Origin: Leucobacter zeae
Lineage (GTDB): Bacteria > Actinomycetota > Actinomycetes > Actinomycetales > Microbacteriaceae
Assembly (NCBI RefSeq): GCF_016758175.1
Contig: NZ_QYAB01000001.1
Coordinates: forward strand, 1-64,000
DNA: 64,000 nt
Reading direction: 5' to 3'
In this document: positions 17,079-24,438 of the stretch, piece by piece
How positions within the stretch are numbered: position 1 is the first letter of the stretch
How the letters are laid out: each line of letters opens with the position of its first letter
The notes under the pieces: model-generated
Databases searched by the model: none
What the model saw: only the letters and a program-made list of their open reading frames with translations
Told to the model about the DNA's origin: nothing
Made by a program: the position numbers and the translations under genes

Positions 17079-18392
17079 ATGGAGCAGAGCGTCGAGCTCA
17101 CGTGGCCGAACAAGGACCTTTCCCTGCGCGCCGTCGGAGTGACCGGATACAAATGGGTAGAGCCGACGGATAGGGCTCTGCAGAAGCCCCTCAGGCTCGA
17201 GTCCCTGACAGGCAATCAGCCCGGCCCTCTCTCGAATGTGCTCGCGATCGGAGACGGCCTCGACGCACTCGAGGCGCTTGGGGAGACGAACGTATTCGCG
17301 GACGGCATCAGGGCCGTCTACATCGATCCGCCATTCAACACTGGGAAGACGTTCAATCAGTACGGCGATGCGATGTCGCGTCCCATGTGGCTTAGCATGA
17401 TGCGCGATCGTCTCGCAGCACTGTCCCCGTACCTTCGCGAAGACGCTTCGATCTGGCTGCACTTGGACGACAGCGAGGTGCACCGCGCTCGGATGGTAAT
17501 GGATGAGGTATTCGGCGAGAACGCCTTCGTCGCCTCCGTAATCTGGCAGAAGCGTACGACGCGAGACTCCCGGGCGGCGTTCTCGTCGAATCACGACACG
17601 ATCCTTGTCTATGCGCCTTCCGGCCCTCGCAAGTGGAAACTCAGCCGCAATCTACTGGCCAAGGATGAGGCCACTCTCCGTAACCGAGATGACGACCCTC
17701 GAGGGCCTTGGGCGGACGCGCCGTTCACCGCTCCCGGCTTTCGGCGAGCTCAGCAGTACGACATCACTACTCCCTCAGGCGATGTAGTGAAACCGCCCCG
17801 CGGGCGCTCATGGTACGCGACGGAGTCAACTTACAAGCAACTGCTCGAAGAGGATCGAATCTGGTTCCCGAAAGGCGGTGCGGGCTCACCGAGAATAAAG
17901 CTCTTCGCTCATCAGTTGCGAGGCCTCGTGCCGTTTACCGTGTGGGGCTCGTCTGACGTCGGCACCAACGACGATGCGAAGAGGCACCTCCTCGATCTCT
18001 TCCCGGAGAGGCCGGTATTCGACACACCGAAACCAGAAGAGCTGCTCGAACGCATTCTCCACATTGCCACAAGCCCTGGTGAACTCGTCGTAGATCTCTT
18101 CGCAGGGTCGGGAACAACTGCGGCCACGGCACATAAAATGCGTCGACGCTGGGTCACAGTAGAAAGAAACACACAGACTGTGCTCGATTTCACGCTCCCG
18201 CGCCTCCAGCAGGTCGTAGAGGGCTCTGACACCGGAGGCGTGACCGGCCAGGTGGCATGGGTCGGTGGCGGAGGTTTCGATGTACTCCAGGTCGCTCCTC
18301 GTTTCGGAACCCTCAGTGGTCTTCACAATACTTCGACGCTTCGAAGAAAGTTCATTACCGGCGACGAGCTCGCCAAACGCCGTCAAGCTTGA
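17079..18392 (+). CDS. Beta-class site-specific DNA methyltransferase (N6-A or N4-C)
   Basis: 437 residues from ATG 17079, behind GGTGGTGG. In-frame TTG/GTG starts at 17061-17067 would add up to 6 residues. The motif order is catalytic DPPF (near residue 83-86, 'IDPPFNTGKTFNQYGD') followed by the cofactor motif 'DLFAGSGTT' near 339-347. That is the beta class shared with type III Mod and YhdJ enzymes. Its middle region (about 150-300) is the likely target-recognition part. It is divergent from the Dam-like gene and belongs to the same restriction-modification island. Two methylases suggest an asymmetric site with each strand modified separately, as in LlaI-type systems. Confidence 0.85.
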   Translation: MEQSVELTWPNKDLSLRAVGVTGYKWVEPTDRALQKPLRLESLTGNQPGPLSNVLAIGDGLDALEALGETNVFADGIRAVYIDPPFNTGKTFNQYGDAMSRPMWLSMMRDRLAALSPYLREDASIWLHLDDSEVHRARMVMDEVFGENAFVASVIWQKRTTRDSRAAFSSNHDTILVYAPSGPRKWKLSRNLLAKDEATLRNRDDDPRGPWADAPFTAPGFRRAQQYDITTPSGDVVKPPRGRSWYATESTYKQLLEEDRIWFPKGGAGSPRIKLFAHQLRGLVPFTVWGSSDVGTNDDAKRHLLDLFPERPVFDTPKPEELLERILHIATSPGELVVDLFAGSGTTAATAHKMRRRWVTVERNTQTVLDFTLPRLQQVVEGSDTGGVTGQVAWVGGGGFDVLQVAPRFGTLSGLHNTSTLRRKFITGDELAKRRQA

Positions 18393-18655
18393 TCAGCTCG
18401 AAATTCAGGACGTAAAGGGTCTCGTGCTCACAAGACGCTTTCGTCCAGCCGCTCGATCCAGCCCGCACCACTCCCCGACCAGCACACGCGAAACTGGTAA
18501 TCCGCCAAACAGCGCGAGCAGCGAGTAGCATCTCGCCCGCGCACGAACTGAACGCGAACAACGAAGAGCCCCGCTAGGGGCTATCCGTGCTGGAGCACCG
18601 TCTCCGAAACCGCGCACAGACACGAACCATTCGCGCACCCCGCGCAAACGACGAA

Positions 18656-18686
18656 GCGGCTCGGATCCTGAACCGGATCCGAGCCG
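18656..18686. terminator. GC-rich hairpin before the right direct repeat
   Basis: A stem reading CGGCTCGGATCC pairs with GGATCCGAGCCG around a short loop. It precedes the repeat in the same way as the hairpin at 12493-12528 precedes the left copy. Confidence 0.6.
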
Positions 18687-18697
18687 CTCTCACTCGA

Positions 18698-18729
18698 GGC
18701 CTCACATTTCGTGAAACACCCTGCGTGGG
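18698..18729. repeat. Right copy of 32-bp direct repeat flanking the RM island
   Basis: Perfect 32-nt match to 12548-12579 in the same orientation, 6150 nt away. Similarity stops abruptly at 18729, where the left copy continues into a palindrome. Confidence 0.85.
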
Positions 18730-19103
18730 CCGAGTCATGAAACTCCTGATCCCTTGTCTCCTTTGCGCTTCAGAAGCACGGGCGAACATGAGTTCCAGCA
18801 TAAGGTCGAGAAGTTTCCAGCGGACTTCGCCTACGGCCAGACAAGGTTTGCCGGTGCGATTCTTCGGCAGCGGCACCAGGTGCGACACAATCCCCGCCAG
18901 GCCACCGTCCGGGTTGATCCCGAAGAATCCAACTGAACTCAGCTAGCCCTGAAGGCCGAGCAACAAGTTGGCAGAGTGGCCAATTCATCAGTTCCAAGGC
19001 ACCGACAATCCTCACTCGCACAGTACGCGCCCGTCCTAGAATTTCCGGAGACGGAACATGCTGCTCGACACAGGAAGGCTTATCAGCGAACTGCAGATCC
19101 ATA

Positions 19104-20039
19104 TCAACGGGACTGCGAGTCCGGGACTTCCGACATGGCTCGGTAGAACGCGGACTTCGACCGAAACCCGCATGCGAGTATCAGCACCTCGACTCCAATC
19201 TCTGGAAGTTCGCGACGCATCTGCCGGGCGGCTGCAACTCTCCGTCTTCGCACCTCTCGCTGCACTGTTGTGCCTCGCTCCTGGAACTCCAACTGCAGCT
19301 TCCTTGTGGACACGCCAAGTCGTGGCGCGAGTGTCCCGGCGGCGAGGTCCACATTTCCGAGGTCTTGGAGAATCGCTTGGATCGCCCGGTCATAGAGAGG
19401 CATCTCGGAGCAGCCGCACTGAGACACCAACTGCACAATCGCGCGCAGCATCTCACCGGTCGCAAACCGAACCGGGAGCAGGCCGCGTTCCTGGTCGGGC
19501 GCATGAGCGAGGCCGACCATGAATCGATAGATGGGGTCAACCAGATATGAACTGAGCTGACTACCTCCGACTTCGACATCGGTGGGCAAAGGAATGTCAG
19601 CAACAAGTGAAGCAGGAAAACTCGCATACACGAGTTCATTCTCCGATGCCTCAAACATCACTGAAACTCGAGTGTCTCCGGGCGGGATGAAAATGACGCC
19701 AGGCTCTCGCAAGTAGACGCCCTCACCGGCAGCACGCACTCGCCCTCGACGCGTGATCACGACAGCCGCCCGATCAAGTGATTGCATATCCCTGGGCCAG
19801 ACAACCTCGCCGCGTGCAAGCTTGCCGTACGACACGTTCAGGTCCGCGAACTGGGCGACTTGCACTACTGTTTCAGGAGAATTCGCCAAGCTCGCAAACT
19901 CGAGGTTCGCCGCTGAAAGAAACTCACCGAATCTCGGGTTCGAGGCGATACCAGCGATCCCCCGAAATCGCGCTGACACCCTCGAGAACTCCCGGCCCCG
20001 AAAGAGCATATTTCTCGCATTACGTCGGCCTGACGCCAT
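19104..20039 (-). CDS. AraC-like transcriptional regulator, paralogue 3
   Basis: 311 residues from ATG 20039. Same architecture as the regulators at 4182-5156 and 5437-6390. The sensor-like N-terminal two thirds include 'AAVVITRRGRVRAAGEGVYL'. The C-terminal double HTH includes 'LAPRLGVSTRKLQLEFQERG', 'TTVQREVRR' and 'ACGFRSKSAFYRAMSEV'. The second helix has Arg-Ser-Lys-Ser before the aromatic. It lies 594 nt from, and divergent to, the sigma-factor gene at 20634, so it may control that gene or the pilus region. Codon usage is more AT-rich than in the right-hand chromosomal block. Confidence 0.8.
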   Translation of the reverse strand: MASGRRNARNMLFRGREFSRVSARFRGIAGIASNPRFGEFLSAANLEFASLANSPETVVQVAQFADLNVSYGKLARGEVVWPRDMQSLDRAAVVITRRGRVRAAGEGVYLREPGVIFIPPGDTRVSVMFEASENELVYASFPASLVADIPLPTDVEVGGSQLSSYLVDPIYRFMVGLAHAPDQERGLLPVRFATGEMLRAIVQLVSQCGCSEMPLYDRAIQAILQDLGNVDLAAGTLAPRLGVSTRKLQLEFQERGTTVQREVRRRRVAAARQMRRELPEIGVEVLILACGFRSKSAFYRAMSEVPDSQSR

Positions 20040-20633
20040 CGCCGCCCCGCATCCCCATGACAGAACATTTTAGTGTGGATTGGGAAACCATTCGAGAGAC
20101 TTCCGAAGCGATCCTCCCTGTGTTACGGCGACTCTGGGAAGCGCTGCGATAGACCACACCTGAACCTGGGACATTTGACTCTCGACGCTTTGCACCCACC
20201 CTCGCGAAGGTGCATGCCCGGACGACGGAATGGTAATGAGAGATGACCGGGTCGCTACACACCGGATGATGTTCGGTAGCGGAGGTGCAATAAGAGGAGC
20301 GCTTCCATCGTCCGGACAAGTATGGGAACGGCAGTCGCCTGCGGTTGATCCGTCAGCCCCGCCAAACTGCGAACAGTATCTGCCCGTCATGAACTAGGAC
20401 GCTCGATCCCTTTCGAGTATGACGGGAGACAGGACGCGTGGAGCGCACTCTCAGCGAAGAAGCACGCCGCATTGGGTGCTGTTTGCCAACTTGCCACCCT
20501 CAGAGGCTGACCAGGGAGTGCCATTCGACGCACTCACTGTCCCAATGCGCGCACTGTTGACCCCCTTCATTTACTAAATGCGAACATAACCCGCACATAG
20601 GTGTTGGATTTCCGGGGGCGGGGGAACCTTGCA
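20040..20633. other. Intergenic region between AraC paralogue 3 and sigma factor 1
   Basis: 594 nt with both divergent promoters expected. It contains the 31-codon micro-ORF and the palindrome GTCCGGAC at 20310-20317. No copy of the ECF promoter motif found at 28.1, 28.7 and 33.7 kb was seen here. Confidence 0.5.
20057..20152 (+). CDS. Possible 31-residue micro-ORF
   Basis: ATG 20057 to TAG 20152, divergent from AraC paralogue 3 with 17 nt between starts. The product would be a short amphipathic, acidic-then-basic helix ('DWETIRETSEAILPVLRRLW'). No ribosome-binding site is seen; it could be a leader peptide, a signalling peptide or chance. Confidence 0.25.
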   Translation: MTEHFSVDWETIRETSEAILPVLRRLWEALR

Positions 20634-21527
20634 ATGGCGCGACCACTCAGCAATGCGAAGCGCAGTGAGATGGAACTGCTGGAACTCAGCCGCACGGGTG
20701 ACCGTGCGGCTTTCGGAGAACTCTGGCATCGGCACGCAGGCGCCGTCCTTGCTGCCATCCGTCGACACACGTCGTTGCCGCCCGAAGACATACGGCAAGA
20801 GACCTTCCTTCGCATTTGGGAACAACTCCGCGCAGGAAAGGGGCCTCGAACATCCCTGCGCGCCTACGCCATCATCACAGCACGATCGGTGGCTTCAGAG
20901 GTTGGGCGACGACGAACGGTGGTCGAAGTCACGGGGGTCGCTGATGATGCGCTGGAGCATCTGGCAGGTTCGGCGCATGACGCGTCCATCCAGCTGCTCG
21001 AAGACCACTTCACCGCATCGGTATTTCGGTCGCTCTCTCCCCGATGGCGAGAGGTGCTCTGGTATCGCGACGTCGAAGGCTTGGCTGTTCGCGAATTCTG
21101 CCACCTTCTCGGGCTGAACGAGAACAGCGCCAGCGCGCTCTTGAAGCGTGCGCGGGAGGGATTCAAGCAAGCTTGGATCACGAGCCAGTTGCACGTCCCA
21201 GGCGGTGGGAGTGCCAGCTGTAGATGGGTGCTCGAGCGATTGTCCCAGTACGTTCGTGGACAGTCGAGCATCGTCACCGCACAGAAGATCGAATCACTGA
21301 TTGCTGTATGCGGCGATTGTCAGCAGAGCGTGGCGTTCGCGCAGGATCTCAATCGTCACCTTGAACAGATGCTGGGCTCGCCCTCAGGGAGGGTCCAGAA
21401 GCAGCGGCAGACAGCGGCGGATGCGCACGTGCACGAGCCCTCAGGCCCGAGTCGGTCGACATCTCGAGCGAGTTCGGAGGCGCGGGACCCACGCACTCCC
21501 GGTACGCTGTCTTTCGCATCGGTGTGA
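20634..21527 (+). CDS. ECF-type sigma factor with degenerate zinc motif (paralogue 1)
   Basis: 297 residues from ATG 20634, with GGGGGAA 7-10 nt upstream. Sigma region 2 spans about 10-90 ('AFGELWHRHAGAVLAAIRRH', 'DIRQETFLRIWEQL') and region 4 about 125-185 ('WREVLWYRDVEGLAVREFCH', 'ENSASALLKRAREGFKQAW'). Then a zf-HC2/ZAS-like anti-sigma segment begins at 'CRWVLERLSQY' and ends in C-x2-C, but the expected histidine three residues before that pair is replaced by Leu. It is about 60% similar by eye to the sigma factor at 28960 yet lacks its transmembrane and outer domains. A membrane-like segment persists in the +2 frame just past the stop, suggesting truncation by frameshift. Confidence 0.8.
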   Translation: MARPLSNAKRSEMELLELSRTGDRAAFGELWHRHAGAVLAAIRRHTSLPPEDIRQETFLRIWEQLRAGKGPRTSLRAYAIITARSVASEVGRRRTVVEVTGVADDALEHLAGSAHDASIQLLEDHFTASVFRSLSPRWREVLWYRDVEGLAVREFCHLLGLNENSASALLKRAREGFKQAWITSQLHVPGGGSASCRWVLERLSQYVRGQSSIVTAQKIESLIAVCGDCQQSVAFAQDLNRHLEQMLGSPSGRVQKQRQTAADAHVHEPSGPSRSTSRASSEARDPRTPGTLSFASV

Positions 21528-21685
21528 TGCCTGTAGGCGCAATCGTCTTCTCGTTCATCGAGCAAGCCCCCCTCGGGATTCCCACCGGAGTCCGCACGTC
21601 CTCGTACATCCTGGTCACTGAAAACTGTTTCTCCCGATGCCTGGACGTGACGAGCGGTGGTGCAGAGTTCTGTCGACGTCGATGA
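21500..21685 (+). pseudogene. Frameshifted remnant of sigma-factor membrane segment
   Basis: In the frame shifted relative to the upstream sigma gene, 61 codons read 'YAVFRIGVMPVGAIVFSFIE', resembling the position and character of the transmembrane helix of the sigma factor at 28960. The stop is at 21683. It overlaps the last codons of the sigma gene. This is a by-eye interpretation. Confidence 0.35.
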
Positions 21686-21766
21686 CACCGGCGTGCGTAC
21701 GGAAAATCCCGTCAACAGCCAGTTACGCAGATTCGCGCATACCGGCCGACGTGAAAGAATGAACGC

Positions 21767-22705
21767 CTACGCGGTAGGTGCCTGGGACCGAGACGCTTCA
21801 TCGAGGAAGCCTCGGCGTATGAGGTACGCGGTGGTCAGGACGAGACCAGTTCCCAAGTAGACGGCCCACCAGGGGAACCCTGGAATCGCTGGAGCCTCGC
21901 GGGCGGCGCGGAGGTCCTTCTCCGGGGTCGGGGTGATGCGTTCACCGGTGACGACGATGCGGTGCGTGTTGATCCCGAGCGGTGTGCAGGTGATGAGCGT
22001 GACGAGGTCCTTCCCTTCGACGGCGCGGAGCGACCCGCTGTCGTCGGGGTCGATCACCTGAATATCGAACACCTGATAAGTGAGCACCTTTCCCAGTACG
22101 TTGATCGAGAAGGTGTCCCCTTCTTCGACTTTGTCCAGGTTGCTGAACATGGTGGCATTCGCGAGTCCACGATGTGCGGTGATCACCGACCGGGTTCCAG
22201 CGCCGCCAACGGGGAGGTGGGAGCCCTCGAGATGTCCGGCGCCACGCAGGAGAGATGCTTCAGAAGTACCGTGATAGATGGGGAGGTCGACATCGATGCC
22301 AGGGATCTTGATGCGGCCCATCAGGCCGGTGTCGTCGGCCTTCAGCAGGTCTTCGTACTTCAGCCCCGCACCGTCGCCCGTGCCGACACCGATAGGTATG
22401 TTGCCACCGGCTTCGAGTTCCACTCCGGCTGTGAACGCGTCGTTGTATGCGTGCGCGGTTCTGAGTTGGTCATCGGGTGCAGGCCTGAGGTTGGCGAGGT
22501 CGGTCCCTGCTTTGACGAGGACCTTAGATTGGTTGTAGGACGACACCCAAGACGCTGTCATGGGGTAGAGCCCAGCGGTGAGCCCGGCAAGGGCGAGGAC
22601 CACGATGATGATAGTGAGGAGACTCGGTCGCCAACGACGAGTTGCTCGGGAAGGAGCGGGTACCTCGGCGAGGCCTGCTTCTGAGCGGTCTACAGTCTGC
22701 AGCAT
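21767..22705 (-). CDS. srtC: Class C (pilus-polymerising) sortase
   Basis: 312 residues. An N-terminal transmembrane helix lies at about 28-48 and a second near 273-296, the two-helix topology of class C sortases. Catalytic residues are visible: H178 ('ITAHRG'), C240 ('TLITCTP') and a downstream Arg ('HRIVVTGER', R249 or R256). The enzyme joins pilin subunits through a sortase signal threonine and a pilin-motif lysine on the outer face of the membrane. It is the last gene of a three-gene pilus operon (tip, backbone, sortase). A long imperfect hairpin in the 144-nt gap before it probably lowers its expression relative to the backbone pilin. Confidence 0.9.
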   Translation of the reverse strand: MLQTVDRSEAGLAEVPAPSRATRRWRPSLLTIIIVVLALAGLTAGLYPMTASWVSSYNQSKVLVKAGTDLANLRPAPDDQLRTAHAYNDAFTAGVELEAGGNIPIGVGTGDGAGLKYEDLLKADDTGLMGRIKIPGIDVDLPIYHGTSEASLLRGAGHLEGSHLPVGGAGTRSVITAHRGLANATMFSNLDKVEEGDTFSINVLGKVLTYQVFDIQVIDPDDSGSLRAVEGKDLVTLITCTPLGINTHRIVVTGERITPTPEKDLRAAREAPAIPGFPWWAVYLGTGLVLTTAYLIRRGFLDEASRSQAPTA

Positions 22706-22773
22706 CTACGAGCTCATTCGTCTGTGAGGGGTGAAAGTGTGAGGTGCTCGGTCTCGGTGCCGAGTGAGCGAAT

Positions 22774-22832
22774 GCCCCTGAGAGGAAGAAACCAGTTGCC
22801 GCCGTGGGCACTGGCTTCTCCCTCTCAGGGGC
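22774..22832 (-). terminator. Attenuating hairpin between backbone pilin and sortase
   Basis: Arms 22774-22800 and 22806-22832 pair over about 25 bp with one bulge and a few mismatches. It sits just after the abundant pilin gene, 18 nt beyond its stop, and before the sortase gene, a place where partial terminators are common in pilus operons. Confidence 0.6.
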
Positions 22833-22849
22833 CGCTTCAGGCGTAGTGC

Positions 22850-24367
22850 TTACAGCTGGGCCTGAGCTGCCTGTCGGCGGCGCAGCAGGACCAGACCGAG
22901 CGCGATCGCGAGCGCGGCTGCACCACCTGCGATCAGCAGGATCTGGCCGGCAGCACCCGTGAGGGGCAGCTCGGGAACATCCTGCTGGGTGTTCTCGATC
23001 TCGACGTTATCGGTCGTGGTGTTCCCGATCAGCACGGTCACGGGCGTGAACGCGTTGCTCGGCAGCACGTAGCCGGCGGGAGCGGCGGTCTCCTTGAGCA
23101 CGTAGCAGCGCTGCGGGTTGTCGATCACCGGGTTGACGCTGTCGCTCACGTACAGGCCAGCCAGCGAGATCACGCCCGACGCGTCCGAGGTGAAGCTGGT
23201 CGAACCTCCGACGGAGATCGGGTCACCGGTCGCGACTGCGGTCGAGCAGTCAGCCGCGTAGGGATCTTCGGCGGCGTAGATCTCGAAGACTGCGCCCGCG
23301 AGGGTGCCCTCGTCACCGGTCGTGCCGGCGGCGCGCTTGAGGATCTCGAGATCGCCCCAGTTCGTGTGCACCTCGTTCGAGGGCAGCGGCGGCTGGGTGC
23401 TGGGATCGAAATCGGGGTTGTTCACCCAGAGCTCAGCGGTGTTGGGGATGACGCCGTCACCGACAGCAACGACGGTGCCTGCGAAAACGACCTGGATCTC
23501 CGCGCCGACGTGGGCATTCGGGCCCTCGTTGAGCCACGCAACACCGGCCGGGGTGAAGTTCATCGTGATCTGCTGACCGACGATATCGATGGTGTAGAAG
23601 GACGGATCGAGCGGAGCTCCATCGACGGTGACGGCCATATCGGCCGCTGCCACCGGTGCGAGACGATCATCGAGCGTGTCGCGAATCGCGAACCCGGTCC
23701 ATTCCTGAGCCATCCGGGATACCGGGACGGTCACGGGGAACTTCACGACGGAACCCAGACCGTAGTCCTGCTGCGGATCGATGGTCTTCTCGATCGATGC
23801 CGCACCGTTCTTCGGGTAGGCGTGGGCGTCGTAGACCCAGCCATCCTCATGCGGCATCGGGATGGTGAGGATGAAGGGCAGCGCCTTCTCAACGATGTTC
23901 GCGGGAGCCGCGGTCTCGCAGACCTGGTAGAGACCGATCGGGAGCGACACCGTGGAGGAGCCGTCAGCCGCGGTCAGCGGCATGACGGTCGGCGCGCCGA
24001 GGGTGTACCCGGCCGGCGCCGTGCAACCGGCGCCAGGGGTCAGGGTGTCCAGGCCGTCCCAGTTCTCGGGCACGGTCAGGTCGACCGGTGCGCCAGCTTC
24101 GAGCAGCGGGTACACCGTGAACTCGACGTCGGCGACGGGATCGGTGAAGTCACCGGCCGCGGGGGCTTCGCTGATGTCACCGGTGGCAGTGCCGGCCTGG
24201 TTCAGGAACTTGTGCACGGTCAGCGAGCCGGTGCGATCCGGATCGATGTTGCCGAAGTCCTGGGGTGCTGCCAGAGCAGCCGACGTCGATCCGAGGATCG
24301 CGGTGAGGCCCAGTGCTGCCGCGCTCACCATCGTGGTGACGCGACGTCTGGTCGTACTTGCCTTCAT
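22850..24367 (-). CDS. SpaA-type LPXTG backbone pilin
   Basis: 505 residues from ATG 24367, preceded by AAGGGA. The frame continues upstream to 24829 but that part overlaps the adhesin gene and reads as nonsense. Signal peptide is about 1-33. The pilin motif 'YPKN' is at 184-187, whose lysine would accept the inter-subunit bond. Isopeptide-type Ig domains follow, with an E-box in 'CYVLKETAAPAGYVL' near 430. The sorting signal is 'LPLTG' (467-471), then a hydrophobic helix and an 'RRR' tail. It is the fibre-forming subunit polymerised by the downstream sortase. Same operon as the tip adhesin 72 nt upstream. Confidence 0.9.
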   Translation of the reverse strand: MKASTTRRRVTTMVSAAALGLTAILGSTSAALAAPQDFGNIDPDRTGSLTVHKFLNQAGTATGDISEAPAAGDFTDPVADVEFTVYPLLEAGAPVDLTVPENWDGLDTLTPGAGCTAPAGYTLGAPTVMPLTAADGSSTVSLPIGLYQVCETAAPANIVEKALPFILTIPMPHEDGWVYDAHAYPKNGAASIEKTIDPQQDYGLGSVVKFPVTVPVSRMAQEWTGFAIRDTLDDRLAPVAAADMAVTVDGAPLDPSFYTIDIVGQQITMNFTPAGVAWLNEGPNAHVGAEIQVVFAGTVVAVGDGVIPNTAELWVNNPDFDPSTQPPLPSNEVHTNWGDLEILKRAAGTTGDEGTLAGAVFEIYAAEDPYAADCSTAVATGDPISVGGSTSFTSDASGVISLAGLYVSDSVNPVIDNPQRCYVLKETAAPAGYVLPSNAFTPVTVLIGNTTTDNVEIENTQQDVPELPLTGAAGQILLIAGGAAALAIALGLVLLRRRQAAQAQL

Positions 24368-24438
24368 GAGGTCAAGTCCCTTTCTCTTATGGGTGTTCAG
24401 ATTTCGATGGGGATAGGGGGATAGGTCGGAAGAAGGTG

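Larger units (their letters stand above)
18393..19103. other. Intergenic region right of the RM island
   Basis: 711 nt. It holds a short GC hairpin near 18568-18590, a hairpin at 18656-18686, the right direct repeat (18698-18729) and a coding-like but unassigned minus-strand stretch between about 18740 and 18940. No gene can be called with confidence. Confidence 0.5.
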
